Shown one piece after another: positions 17,928 through 26,757 of a stretch of DNA of 64,000 nucleotides. Under the pieces are notes generated by a model, which searched no databases, was not told the DNA's origin, and saw only the letters and a program-made list of their open reading frames with translations. A program made the translations under genes and the position numbers. This stretch comes from Clostridium_AW sp040797845. GTDB lineage: Bacteria > Bacillota > Clostridia > Clostridiales > Clostridiaceae. The stretch covers positions 248,001-312,000 of the forward strand of contig JBFNFA010000002.1 in the NCBI GenBank assembly GCA_040797845.1, in the 5' to 3' direction. Numbering within the stretch: the stretch's first letter is position 1; each line of letters starts with the position of its first letter.

Positions 17928-18371
17928 ATGTCTTATGATAATAGAGAGCTATTAGCTAGGCTTATAAAATGTGAAGCCGGCGGCGAAGGTGATAATGGCA
18001 TGAGAGCAGTTGCTTCAGTAGTTATGAATAGGGTTAATGTATCTTACGGTGAATATCATAGAATAGGCCAAGGTGATATAAGAAAAATTATTTTTCAGCC
18101 AGGGCAGTTTGATTGTGCCACATCTGTACTATATGGTGTACCTAATCCGCAAACAATTTGGGCCAATCCTCCAGAGGAAATACATTTTGAAATTGCTGAT
18201 TGGGCATTGGCTGGAAATAGGTTATATAATACCGGCGCTTCTTTATGGTATTTTAATCCTTACGTAGAAACGTGTCCTTATATATTCCCTCGTAATGGTA
18301 GCGGTAGCTTTCAAGTTAGGGTTGGCAACCATTGTTTCTACAATCCTACAGAACTTTACGCTCAAACTTAG
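17928..18371 (+). CDS. cwlJ: CwlJ/SleB-type spore cortex hydrolase domain protein
   Basis: 147 residues consisting of the Hydrolase_2 catalytic domain alone: ELLARLIKCEAGGEGDNGMRAVASVVMNR contains the catalytic Glu, followed by IIFQPGQFDC and SLWYFNP. It has no signal peptide and no peptidoglycan-binding repeat, so it resembles CwlJ rather than SleB. CwlJ degrades spore cortex muramic-delta-lactam peptidoglycan and is triggered by Ca-dipicolinate. The ATG at 17928 is preferred over 17919 because of ribosome binding site spacing. The next gene encodes a GerQ-like protein, the known partner needed for CwlJ assembly. Confidence 0.85.
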   Translation: MSYDNRELLARLIKCEAGGEGDNGMRAVASVVMNRVNVSYGEYHRIGQGDIRKIIFQPGQFDCATSVLYGVPNPQTIWANPPEEIHFEIADWALAGNRLYNTGASLWYFNPYVETCPYIFPRNGSGSFQVRVGNHCFYNPTELYAQT

Positions 18372-18405
18372 TCTATAATAATAAATTTATAAGGAGGTCG
18401 TTCTT

Positions 18406-18864
18406 TTGTTTACAAGAATGCCAAATAATTATTACGATTATCCAATGTGGGACGAACCAGTTATGGATTATCCCTGCACAGCAAAGCCAGAAATTCATTT
18501 TGACACACCATCTTATGAAAGACAGGAATTTCCACCTGTTGCAACCCCAACACCTCCACCACGTCCTGGTACCACAGGAGGACCTAGCTTAGTAATGGAA
18601 CCTGCTCCACCGGTTCAACAAGATACAAATTATACTCAAGGCTGGTTAACAACACAAATAGGAAACTATGTTAAAATCGAGTTTCTAATTGGAACTAATA
18701 TGCTAATTGACCGTGAAGGTGTTTTATTAGAAGTTGGCATTAGTTATGTTGTTATACGAGAAAGTGGAACAAATGATATATTAATGTGTGATATATATTC
18801 TATTAAATTTGTAAGGGTTTTCGATGACCAAGAAAGAATGTTAAGTCTTTACCAAAGTAGATAA
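18406..18864 (+). CDS. gerQ: GerQ-like spore coat protein
   Basis: 152 residues from a TTG start preceded by AAGGAGG. The first half is Pro, Tyr and Gln rich (PNNYYDYPMWDE, TPTPPPRPGTTGG), typical of coat proteins. The second half, about 85-145, follows the GerQ core: a line-up of IGNYVKIEFLIG, DREGVLLEVGISYVVIRE and DILMCDIYSIKFVRVF, like the germination protein GerQ. In Bacillus GerQ is needed to place CwlJ in the coat. It sits 34 bp after the CwlJ-type gene, as the gerQ/cwlJ pair does in some bacilli. Confidence 0.78.
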   Translation: MFTRMPNNYYDYPMWDEPVMDYPCTAKPEIHFDTPSYERQEFPPVATPTPPPRPGTTGGPSLVMEPAPPVQQDTNYTQGWLTTQIGNYVKIEFLIGTNMLIDREGVLLEVGISYVVIRESGTNDILMCDIYSIKFVRVFDDQERMLSLYQSR

Positions 18865-18947
18865 TATATTAGAATTTCAATATAATAAACATACATAAGA
18901 GTAATAATTGAGTGATTTATAATAATATTAATTTTTTATCCTATAAA

Positions 18948-18975
18948 GGCCGTATACATATTTATGTATACGGCC
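18948..18975 (+). terminator. terminator after gerQ
   Basis: GGCCGTATACAT pairs with ATGTATACGGCC around a short loop; followed by CATCTTTT on the plus strand. Confidence 0.7.
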
Positions 18976-19107
18976 CATCTTTTGCGGAGGTTATCTTTAT
19001 CCACAAAAATAATTATTTTTTATATTCTTACATTTACCTTTAAAGGCTTTAATTATATATTTAATATAATTATATCTTTTTTTACATTATATGTCCACAA
19101 TAATAAT

Positions 19108-21033
19108 TTAATCTATTGTATTATCATTAGCTTTCTCTTCAGCAATTTTTTCCGCTATTTCATTAAGATAAACCCATCTCTCCATTTTTTCTTCTAATTG
19201 ATTTTCAACCTCTTCCTTCTCTTTCAATAGATTTTGTAATTTGCTATATTCCGATGAAGCATTGTTAATATCAATCTCAAGTTGTTGTAATTTATCCTCA
19301 AGTTGAGAAATAACACTATCTATTTCTTCGTACTCCCTCTGCTCTTTGTAAGAAAACTTTAATGTCTTATCTTTTCTTCTTTGTGAATTATTTTCTTTAT
19401 GTGTTATCTGTATTTCTTCATTATTATTGTTTATATTTTTATCTATCTCTCTATCATTATCAATTTTTTCTTTTAAATCTGAATAATTACCAGTATTCTG
19501 AGATATCTTCCCGTAACCTTCAAATAAAAATATTTTTTCTGCTACCCTATCTAAAAAATACCTATCATGAGAAACAGCCACAACTGCCCCCTGAAAATTA
19601 TCAATATAATCTTCTAAGATTGTTAATGTTTCAATATCCAAATCATTAGTAGGCTCATCTAAAAGCAATACATTAGGGCCTTCCATAAGTGTTCTCAGTA
19701 AGTATAATCTTCTCTTTTCTCCACCAGAAAGTTTAGACACAGGTGTCCATTGCATAGATGGGGTAAATAAAAATCTTTCTAGCATTTGTGATGCACTTAT
19801 CTTCTCACCATCAGCAGTTGTTATTATTTCTCCCCCTTCTTTTATATACTCTATAACTCTTAAATTCTCATTCATATCCTTAATTTCTTGAGAAAATAAA
19901 CCTATTTTAACCGTTTCTCCAATTTCAATTTCTCCACTATCCGACTTCATTCTATTAGACATTATATTTATAAGAGTTGATTTTCCAAAACCATTTGGAC
20001 CAACTATCCCTATCCTATCATTTCTAGTTACTATATAATTAAAGTCTTCTATTATTTTCTTGCCACCAAAGGACTTGTTTATGTTTTTTAATTCCATAAC
20101 TTTTTTACCTAGATAACTTCCTGCCACAGAAATTTCAACTTTTTTATCAAAGGATTCTATACCTTGCTCACTTAACTTTTCAAAACGGTCTATTCTAGCC
20201 TTTTGCTTGGTACTTCTTGCTTTTGCCCCTCTCTTTATCCAAGAGAGTTCTTTTCTTAAAATATTTTGTCTCTTTTTTTCAAGAGATTCTTCCATCTCTT
20301 CTCTTTCCATTTTCTTTTCTAGGAAACTTTCATAATTACCATCATATGTATATATATTTCCTCTGTCTATCTCGGCAATTTTATTTACCACTCTATCTAA
20401 AAAGTATCTATCATGGGTAACCATAATAAGAGCTCCTTTTCTCTTATTTAGATACTCTTCTAACCAATCTATAGTTTCATTGTCTAAATGATTTGTAGGC
20501 TCATCTAAAATAAGTAAGTCACATGGACTAATAAGAGCTGATGCTAAGGCTATTCTTTTTCTCTGCCCTCCGGATAAACTGCCTACCTTGGCGTTAAAAT
20601 CTGATATACCTAATTTCATCAATATAGCTTTAGCTTCACTTTCTATTCCCCAGGCATTAATAGCATCCATTTTACCAGTAAGCTTCATTATATATTCACT
20701 TGAACTATTAATATTCTCTATAGCTTTTTCGTATTCTCTTATCAACTCCATAATTGGTGAATTTCCTCTAAATACTTGCTCTAATACTGTAGCTTCAGTT
20801 TCAAAATATGGATTTTGAGAAAGGTATTCTATATTTACTGAATTACCTTTTATTATTCTTCCTTTATCTATGCTTTCTGCCCCAGCTATTATCTTAAGTA
20901 ATGTGGTTTTTCCCGTTCCATTTATACCTATTACTCCAATTTTATCTCCATCATTGATTCCTAAATTTATATTTTTAAACAATTCTTTTTCACTATAACT
21001 TTTACATAGGTTTTCTATACTTATTAAATTCAT
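19108..21033 (-). CDS. ABC-F protein, Uup-like
   Basis: About 641 residues from the ATG at 21033, preceded by AAAGGAAATA. Two ABC domains: Walker A GINGTGKTT with signature LSGGQRKR, and GPNGFGKST with LSGGEKRR. Between them is the Arg/Lys-rich ABC-F linker (RGAKARSTKQKARIDRFEKL). The last hundred residues are a coiled coil (QLEDKLQQLEIDINNASSEYSKL), which is the Uup-type C-terminal domain that binds nucleic acid or ribosomes. There are no membrane segments. It likely acts on ribosomes or DNA structure rather than transport. Confidence 0.92.
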   Translation of the reverse strand: MNLISIENLCKSYSEKELFKNINLGINDGDKIGVIGINGTGKTTLLKIIAGAESIDKGRIIKGNSVNIEYLSQNPYFETEATVLEQVFRGNSPIMELIREYEKAIENINSSSEYIMKLTGKMDAINAWGIESEAKAILMKLGISDFNAKVGSLSGGQRKRIALASALISPCDLLILDEPTNHLDNETIDWLEEYLNKRKGALIMVTHDRYFLDRVVNKIAEIDRGNIYTYDGNYESFLEKKMEREEMEESLEKKRQNILRKELSWIKRGAKARSTKQKARIDRFEKLSEQGIESFDKKVEISVAGSYLGKKVMELKNINKSFGGKKIIEDFNYIVTRNDRIGIVGPNGFGKSTLINIMSNRMKSDSGEIEIGETVKIGLFSQEIKDMNENLRVIEYIKEGGEIITTADGEKISASQMLERFLFTPSMQWTPVSKLSGGEKRRLYLLRTLMEGPNVLLLDEPTNDLDIETLTILEDYIDNFQGAVVAVSHDRYFLDRVAEKIFLFEGYGKISQNTGNYSDLKEKIDNDREIDKNINNNNEEIQITHKENNSQRRKDKTLKFSYKEQREYEEIDSVISQLEDKLQQLEIDINNASSEYSKLQNLLKEKEEVENQLEEKMERWVYLNEIAEKIAEEKANDNTID

Positions 21034-21192
21034 ATTATTTCCTTTCTTAAAGAGATTTACTTTTATTTTCTTTATAACATATAGCAAAAAAAAGAGCAAA
21101 TATAATAATTTTACTTTAAAAAATTTCTACAATCTTATATAATCTTTTATGTATGTTTTAAAATTTGAAACCATTGAGAAAGGAATTGAGAA

Positions 21193-22749
21193 ATGAGTAT
21201 TCTATCAGTTAAAAATCTTAGCCATGGTTTTGGTGACAGAGCTATTCTAAATAATGTGTCCTTTAAACTTTTAAAAGGAGAACATATTGGACTTATCGGT
21301 GCTAACGGTGAAGGAAAATCTTCTTTTATGAGCATCATAACTGGTAAATTAGAACCAGATGAAGGTGAAGTAGAATGGGCTAAGCGTGTTAGAATTGGTT
21401 ACCTAGACCAACATACAGTATTAGAGCGTGGAATGACAATCAGAGAGGTTTTAAAAGGTGCATTTAAATATTTATTTGACTTAGAAACTGAAATGAATGA
21501 AATATGCGATAAAATGGCAACTGCCACACCTGAAGAATTAGAACAATTATTAGAAGACATGAGTACAATTCAAGATATTTTAACCCATAATGACTTTTAT
21601 ATCATAGATGCAAAGGTTGACGAAGTAGCCCGTGGTATGGGATTAATAGATATAGGTTTAGATAAAGATGTAAGTGATCTTAGTGGTGGTCAAAGAACCA
21701 AAGTTTTACTAGCAAAATTATTGCTTGAAAAACCAGATATTCTTCTTTTAGACGAGCCTACTAACTATTTAGATGAACAACATATAGAATGGTTAAAGCG
21801 TTATCTTCAAGAATATGAGAATGCCTTTATTCTAATTTCTCATGATATTCCATTCTTAAATAGCGTTATTAATCTTATATATCATATGGAAAATCAAGAA
21901 TTAAACCGTTACGTTGGCTCCTATGATGATTTTATGAAAGTTTATGAAGCAAGAAAACAACAATTAGAAGCTGCTTATAAAAAACAACAACAAGAAATTG
22001 AAGATTTAAAAGACTTCGTTTCTAGAAATAAGGCGAGAGTTTCTACAAGAAATATGGCTATGTCTAGACAAAAGAAATTAGACAAAATGGAAGTAATAGA
22101 ACTTGCAAAGGAAAAACCAAAACCTGAGTTTAACTTCAAAGATGCCAGAACTTCTGGAAAATTAATTTTTGAAACGAAGGATTTAGTAATCGGATATAAC
22201 GAACCTTTGTCAAAACCTTTAAATCTTCGCATGGAACGTGGTCAAAAAATTGCTCTTGTTGGAGCTAATGGACTAGGAAAAACTACACTATTAAAAAGCA
22301 TTTTAGGAGAAATTAATCCAATATCAGGTTATGCAGCTCTAGGAGACTACCTGCACATAGGATATTTCGAACAGGAAATTAAAGAGGCTAATTATAACAC
22401 TTGTATAGATGAAGTATGGCGTGACTTCCCAGGTTTTACTCAATATGAAGTGCGTGCAGCCCTTGCAAAATGCGGACTTACCACAAAACATATAGAAAGT
22501 AAAATAGTTGTATTAAGTGGTGGAGAACAAGCCAAAGTTAGATTATGCAAATTGATTAATAAAGAAACTAACCTATTAGTTCTAGACGAACCAACAAACC
22601 ACTTAGATGTAGATGCTAAAGAAGAACTTAAACGTGCACTTAAGTCCTATAAAGGAAGCGTACTTTTAATTTGCCACGAACCGGAATTCTATAAAGATGT
22701 GGTAACAGAAGTGTGGAACTGCGAAAATTGGACGACTAAACTTTTCTAA
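21193..22749 (+). CDS. ABC-F protein, shorter type without C-terminal coiled coil
   Basis: 518 residues with two ABC domains: Walker A GANGEGKSS and GANGLGKTT, signatures LSGGQRTK and LSGGEQAK, and both DEPTN-x-LD Walker B motifs. The inter-domain linker reads KDFVSRNKARVSTRNMAMSR. It ends soon after the second ABC domain, so it differs from the divergent 641-residue neighbour. ABC-F proteins of this length bind the ribosomal E site as translation factors, or protect ribosomes from antibiotics. Which of the two applies is not decidable from sequence alone. Ribosome binding site GAAAGGAATTGAG. Confidence 0.92.
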   Translation: MSILSVKNLSHGFGDRAILNNVSFKLLKGEHIGLIGANGEGKSSFMSIITGKLEPDEGEVEWAKRVRIGYLDQHTVLERGMTIREVLKGAFKYLFDLETEMNEICDKMATATPEELEQLLEDMSTIQDILTHNDFYIIDAKVDEVARGMGLIDIGLDKDVSDLSGGQRTKVLLAKLLLEKPDILLLDEPTNYLDEQHIEWLKRYLQEYENAFILISHDIPFLNSVINLIYHMENQELNRYVGSYDDFMKVYEARKQQLEAAYKKQQQEIEDLKDFVSRNKARVSTRNMAMSRQKKLDKMEVIELAKEKPKPEFNFKDARTSGKLIFETKDLVIGYNEPLSKPLNLRMERGQKIALVGANGLGKTTLLKSILGEINPISGYAALGDYLHIGYFEQEIKEANYNTCIDEVWRDFPGFTQYEVRAALAKCGLTTKHIESKIVVLSGGEQAKVRLCKLINKETNLLVLDEPTNHLDVDAKEELKRALKSYKGSVLLICHEPEFYKDVVTEVWNCENWTTKLF

Positions 22750-22801
22750 TCGTTCCGTATGTAACACTTTATTGAGAATACTATAAATGGTGATATTGAA
22801 G

Positions 22802-22831
22802 CAGCAGTAATATTAACAAGTATTATTGCTG
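22802..22831 (+). terminator. terminator after the plus-strand ABC-F gene
   Basis: CAGCAGTAATA and TATTATTGCTG pair with one G-T wobble and are followed by TTTTCTATTTT. Confidence 0.7.
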
Positions 22832-23112
22832 TTTTCTATTTTCTTAAATGTATTTGTAGTTTTTATATATGTAGTTTGTATATATTTAAAAGTATAATGT
22901 CAGTATGTACATATAATTTTATACGAAGGAAAGCTTATTTTTCTTCACAGTGCTAGAATTATATGAAGTAGGGATTGTTTATATAATTTATATGAAGAAA
23001 GCGGCTTAATATAAGAGTTGCAACTGATAGTTGCGAAATTGAAAAGGCTATTTGATGGTATGCAACCATAAAGAATGTTAAACTTATTCCATAAAACAAG
23101 GGAGGTGTTTCA
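22832..23112. other. intergenic region before the XRE gene
   Basis: AT-rich DNA without a supportable gene. A small inverted repeat GCAACT-GAT-AGTTGC at about 23018-23032 lies 80 bp ahead of the XRE start and could be an operator. GGGAGGTG precedes the start codon. Confidence 0.5.
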
Positions 23113-23739
23113 ATGACATTAGGTGAAAAAATTCAAATGTGTAGAAAATCAAAGGGCTTGTCACAAGAGGAAATGGCTTCTGCTCTTGGAGTATCTAGAC
23201 AGGCTCTATCAAAATGGGAGTGTAATACATCAATTCCTGATGTTGATAAAATTATTGCGTTAAGTAACTACTTTAATGTTACCACAGACTATCTGTTAAA
23301 AGATGAGTATATAGATAAAAATGTGACCTTAAGAACGGAAACAAAGAAACAAAGTGGAAATATCCCTATTGCTATTTCTACCGCAATAATTGCAATAGGT
23401 CTTATTATCGCTTTAGCAATGGCTAATGATGGAACTCTATTTTTCTATTGGCAATTTACCTCTGCTGCATTAGGTATAGGCATCCAAATCGCTGGAATAT
23501 GCATTTTTGAGGTTTTATATTTTAGTAAGCATTTTGAAATAAAAAACCAGTACTTATTTTGGGGCGTCAATACTTGGCTATTATCCGTTATGCCCACCAT
23601 TCTTTCATCAGGCATATTATTAAAACTATTAAATGGATTTGAGGTTTTTCATTATTTTTTCATTATTATTTTATTTTATCTTATTTTTAATGCAGTATTA
23701 ACATTCATTTTTTCAAAGAGATGGTACAATGCAAAATAA
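23113..23739 (+). CDS. XRE-family regulator with membrane domain
   Basis: 208 residues. The N-terminal 65 residues form a Cro/C1-type helix-turn-helix: KIQMCRKSKGLSQEEMASAL and VSRQALSKWECNTSIPDVDKI. The rest contains four or so hydrophobic segments (IPIAISTAIIAIGLIIALAM and later stretches), so the DNA-binding domain is tethered to the membrane. Such proteins usually sense envelope state or a small ligand and regulate adjacent genes. No adjacent plus-strand target follows. It ends at a strong terminator shared with the opposing DUF1700 gene. Confidence 0.88.
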   Translation: MTLGEKIQMCRKSKGLSQEEMASALGVSRQALSKWECNTSIPDVDKIIALSNYFNVTTDYLLKDEYIDKNVTLRTETKKQSGNIPIAISTAIIAIGLIIALAMANDGTLFFYWQFTSAALGIGIQIAGICIFEVLYFSKHFEIKNQYLFWGVNTWLLSVMPTILSSGILLKLLNGFEVFHYFFIIILFYLIFNAVLTFIFSKRWYNAK

Positions 23740-23781
23740 GTGAAATCCTTAATCAAATTTAAGGTTAAGTTGCAAATAATA

Positions 23782-23820
23782 AAACTGGTATGCTAGTTTA
23801 TTATTTTAGCATACCAGTTT
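23782..23820. terminator. bidirectional terminator between XRE and DUF1700 genes
   Basis: 14-bp arms AAACTGGTATGCTA and TAGCATACCAGTTT between the 3' ends of two converging genes. Confidence 0.8.
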
Positions 23821-23823
23821 ACA

Positions 23824-24420
23824 TTAACTCTCATAGCCATTGTTCAATATCTGGAATTTTACACTTTTATTAAGATATATAGAAGCCCATTTAAAGTAAT
23901 TCCCTGTATATGTTTTTAATAATTTATGTAGATAATAACCAAGTGCTGTGGATAAGGCAGTAACTACCAACTGTACTAAGTAGTTTTCGGAACCTATATT
24001 TATTGGGAGACTTGGTAAAATCCAATGTAATATGAGAAAAACAGGCATTGCGAGCAATATATAGGCTAAAATATATAAAGTAATAATAAGGAGACTTATA
24101 CTCAATATTAATGGTACAATTGCAAGCATATTAAATATTCCAATTATTATATTTGCAATGGGAAACAATTTACTAGAATTATTCTTTGCGCTTTTAACCT
24201 GATCTGAATGCTCAGCATAATATTCTGATATAATATTTCTTGCAATAACATTAACATCACCAAGATTACTTGATATTTCTTCTTCTAACTTCCCAATTAG
24301 TATACCTTCCTCAAAGTGATTATAGTAATCTTTTAATATATCATCTCTATAGTTTTTAGGTAAATTTCCTAGGCTTTTTTCTAACTGATCTAGATAACTG
24401 ATCTTATTCATTAATATCAA
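23824..24420 (-). CDS. DUF1700/HAAS-type membrane protein
   Basis: 198 residues. The first 80 or so residues are the soluble HAAS-type domain (YLDQLEKSLGNLPKNYRDDILKDYYNHFEEG and EEISSNLGDVNVIARNIISEY). It is followed by four hydrophobic stretches and a short cytosolic tail. Such proteins are commonly encoded directly after PadR regulators, as here, where the two genes overlap by 17 bp. The pair probably acts as a membrane-associated sensor/regulator module for envelope or antimicrobial stress; the signal is unknown. Confidence 0.85.
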   Translation of the reverse strand: MILMNKISYLDQLEKSLGNLPKNYRDDILKDYYNHFEEGILIGKLEEEISSNLGDVNVIARNIISEYYAEHSDQVKSAKNNSSKLFPIANIIIGIFNMLAIVPLILSISLLIITLYILAYILLAMPVFLILHWILPSLPINIGSENYLVQLVVTALSTALGYYLHKLLKTYTGNYFKWASIYLNKSVKFQILNNGYES

Positions 24421-24727
24421 CTCCTTTTAAAAACTCTGTTACTGAATTAAATATTCTAAACCATTCTTCCTTTTGATTTTTATAATGTTCAATACCAATA
24501 GAAGTTATTTTATAATACTTTCTTGGAGGTCCTACTGAGGACTCTTTTATATAGTACTCTAAATAGTTGTCATTCTGGAGTCTTTTAAGTAGTGGATATA
24601 TTGTCCCTTCTGAAATATCTATAACTTTGGAAACCTGCTCTACTAATTCATATCCATAACAATCTTTTCTATATAAAATTTCTAATACACATAATTCAAG
24701 TACACCTTTTTTCAACTGAATATCCAA
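24404..24727 (-). CDS. PadR-family transcriptional regulator
   Basis: About 107 residues from the TTG at 24727; an upstream TTG at 24742 would place the GGAGGTGG ribosome binding site inside the gene. The winged helix reads LELCVLEILYRKDCYGYELVEQVSKV, with ISEGTIYPLLKRLQNDNYLE as recognition helix and GPPRKYYKITSIGIEHY as wing. These are PadR subfamily-1-like features. It is translationally coupled to the DUF1700 gene. Twelve-bp tandem repeats cover its own promoter, suggesting autoregulation. Confidence 0.92.
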   Translation of the reverse strand: MDIQLKKGVLELCVLEILYRKDCYGYELVEQVSKVIDISEGTIYPLLKRLQNDNYLEYYIKESSVGPPRKYYKITSIGIEHYKNQKEEWFRIFNSVTEFLKGVDINE

Positions 24728-24740
24728 ATTTCCACCTCCC

Positions 24741-24776
24741 AATGTATAGTATAATGTATGGTATTATATAATACAA
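24741..24776 (-). promoter_or_regulatory. promoter and tandem repeat of the padR-DUF1700 operon
   Basis: On the minus strand TTGTAT and TATACT are separated by 17 bp. The same stretch holds two head-to-tail 12-bp units, AATGTATAGTAT and AATGTATGGTAT (plus strand, 24741-24764), differing at one base, a plausible PadR binding site. Confidence 0.6.
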
Positions 24777-24872
24777 GATAGCCTTTAATAAATTAATGGA
24801 TATTTTATTCCATATTTTGGTATAAAATGTTATAATAGTATTTACATTGGAAGAATGTTAGGAGTGATGTTA

Positions 24873-25424
24873 ATGAAAATCCTAAAAAAACATTATGTTT
24901 ATATATTATTATTAATTATTATCATTCTATCTTCTATAAGTTATATTCAATATAAATCAAATCTTAATCTTCAAAGTAGATTAAACTACATATATTTTAA
25001 TAACATTCAACATTTGCGTGGAAAATTAGATATAGAACTAGATCGTATTGATAGTATAGATGATTGGTCTAAAGATGATTGCGAATATATGCTCAATACT
25101 TCTAAAGACCTACAGCTTATATCAATGCAATTTCCAGAAAATTCAGGCTTAAATGAATGTTATCAACTTTTACAATCGAATTTAAAAATTTATTCCGAAA
25201 GTCTAAATAATACAGATTCTATTCCACATAAACTATCAAAAGAAAATATCATTATTTTAGTCAATACTCTCTCAACCATATATAATGATATGAAATCCAC
25301 TAATTACTATTATGAAATGTGCAAACATCCTAAAATAGGAGTATCAAAATATAATAAAGACTATATATATCCTGCAATAGATAAGGTTAATAAAAATTTA
25401 AAAGAAATACATCCCTTCTTGTAA
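24873..25424 (+). CDS. unknown membrane-anchored protein
   Basis: 183 residues from the ATG at 24873, which has AGGAG nine bases ahead; earlier ATGs at 24855 and 24867 are less well placed. One membrane helix (YVYILLLIIIILSSISYI) follows a short Lys-rich N-terminus. The remainder is a helical, probably extracytoplasmic domain without cysteines or a catalytic motif. It is flanked by a divergent padR gene and a converging hemerythrin-like gene. I do not recognise the family. Confidence 0.65.
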   Translation: MKILKKHYVYILLLIIIILSSISYIQYKSNLNLQSRLNYIYFNNIQHLRGKLDIELDRIDSIDDWSKDDCEYMLNTSKDLQLISMQFPENSGLNECYQLLQSNLKIYSESLNNTDSIPHKLSKENIIILVNTLSTIYNDMKSTNYYYEMCKHPKIGVSKYNKDYIYPAIDKVNKNLKEIHPFL

Positions 25425-25444
25425 AAGTAGGGATGTATTTCTTT
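25401..25444. terminator. bidirectional terminator between converging genes
   Basis: 16-bp arms AAAGAAATACATCCCT and its complement around a 12-nt loop. The stop codon of the plus-strand gene lies in the loop. Confidence 0.85.
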
Positions 25445-25446
25445 TA

Positions 25447-26196
25447 TTATGGTGTAAAGCTACAATATCCTATTTTATCACATTCTTTTTTCATCTCATC
25501 CCATTTTTCTTTTTCTTTAATAGCTTCTATTGCAGATGGATATAAAATATAATTTTCTTTATATATGTGATCCCTTAAATTAAATATTATATACTTAGCA
25601 ACCTGATCTAATGATTTTTTAAATTCATCAAAATCCAATTGACTTACGTCTTTAGCTAAATTTTTTAATTCTCTTTTCTTTTCTCTTAAATCCTCATGTT
25701 CCATTCTCATAATTCTAGTAGGTCCTGTTATTTCTCTACTTTCCAATTCTGCGAATAAAACTTTTTCTTCTCTTTGATGATGATTTTCTGCATCTAAAAG
25801 GCTTTCTGCTAACATTATCAATTTGTTAAATTCTATTTTAGAAGGCTCATATAAATTCATTTGTTGAATATTTAAATTTACTTCTTCTAATTCAGTTAGA
25901 AATTGAAGTATTTTATCATGTTCTGCTATCATAGTATGAATTACATGACCTTGATAAATTTTTGTCTTTATTTTATTTAGTTCATCTTTTAACACTTCCA
26001 TATGAATATCACATAAATGTCTTAAATCTTGAGGATTCATACCTTCTTCTATAAGTTTTTGTTCCGCTATGGATAGTTCTATTGGATTAATGTTTTCAAC
26101 AATATCTAAAGCTTCATTTCTTAACTCTTCTGTTACTCCGCAGGTATTTAACTTTCTTAAAACTTCTGTTAATTTTTCAATTCTTTTATTATCCAT
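25447..26196 (-). CDS. DUF438-hemerythrin domain protein
   Basis: 249 residues. DUF438 occupies about residues 10-75 (LSIAEQKLIEEGMNPQDLRHLCDIHMEV), followed by a hemerythrin-like four-helix domain. Its metal ligands are visible: HDKILQFL, HHQREEKVLF, MEHEDLREKK and HIYKENYILYP. Such proteins bind a di-iron centre and in anaerobes are associated with oxygen or nitric oxide handling and iron-sulfur repair. The PAS domain found in longer members is absent. It is monocistronic and divergent from a padR gene. Confidence 0.9.
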   Translation of the reverse strand: MDNKRIEKLTEVLRKLNTCGVTEELRNEALDIVENINPIELSIAEQKLIEEGMNPQDLRHLCDIHMEVLKDELNKIKTKIYQGHVIHTMIAEHDKILQFLTELEEVNLNIQQMNLYEPSKIEFNKLIMLAESLLDAENHHQREEKVLFAELESREITGPTRIMRMEHEDLREKKRELKNLAKDVSQLDFDEFKKSLDQVAKYIIFNLRDHIYKENYILYPSAIEAIKEKEKWDEMKKECDKIGYCSFTP

Positions 26197-26361
26197 AATT
26201 TATACCTCCTATATAAATAAAACTTTCTATTTATGATCCCAATTAATCTTTATTATGTTTTTATTATATAGGTTTATATTTTTCAAAAATATGATTACAA
26301 TCAAAATTTGAAAATATATTATTTTTACTTTAAATGTATCTTTTATAATGTACTTAATAGA

Positions 26362-26426
26362 CTACTTGACATTACAAAGTAGTCATAGTATTATTTTTAT
26401 ATAAGCTACTATGCAATACAAAGTAG
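26362..26426 (+). promoter_or_regulatory. promoter with two matching operators, padR 2
   Basis: TTGACA (26366-26371) and TATTAT (26389-26394) are 17 bp apart. Two 21-bp sites with the form CTACT-N11-AGTAG (26362-26382 and 26406-26426) share 17 of 21 bases and are 44 bp apart centre to centre, four helical turns. One covers the -35 box and the other the start of the transcript. Confidence 0.75.
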
Positions 26427-26434
26427 GTGATGTA

Positions 26435-26755
26435 ATGGCACAAAATACTCAAATGTTAAAAGGCATACTGGAAGGATGTATATTAAAAATCATAAATGAA
26501 AACGAAACTTACGGTTATGAAATATGTGAGAAGCTAATAAAATTTGGATTTAACCAAGTAACAGAAGGAAGTGTTTATCCAATCCTTATAAGGCTTGAAA
26601 AAAAAGAGCTTATATATTCTGTTATGAAACCCTCTCCTTTAGGGCCTATGCGAAAATATTATTATATTAGTGATAAAGGTAGTATTGAATTAGATAATTT
26701 TATTAACACCTGGAATGAAATCAAGCAAAATGTAGAGAATGTATTGGGGGAATAA
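26435..26755 (+). CDS. PadR-family transcriptional regulator
   Basis: 106 residues from the ATG at 26435; the ATG at 26411 lies inside the second operator and lacks a ribosome binding site, whereas GTAGGTGATG precedes 26435. Winged helix MLKGILEGCILKIINENETYGYEICEKL, recognition helix TEGSVYPILIRLEKKELI and wing GPMRKYYYISDKG are typical PadR. It is followed after 2 bp by a membrane protein gene. The twin palindromes over its promoter point to tight autorepression relieved by an effector. Confidence 0.93.
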   Translation: MAQNTQMLKGILEGCILKIINENETYGYEICEKLIKFGFNQVTEGSVYPILIRLEKKELIYSVMKPSPLGPMRKYYYISDKGSIELDNFINTWNEIKQNVENVLGE

Positions 26756-26757
26756 CT

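Noticed and set aside
22766..22960. Open stretch reading like a short hydrophobic peptide (EAAVILTSIIAVFYFLK) after the ABC-F gene
   Set aside because: No good start codon or ribosome binding site, and it runs through the terminator hairpin.
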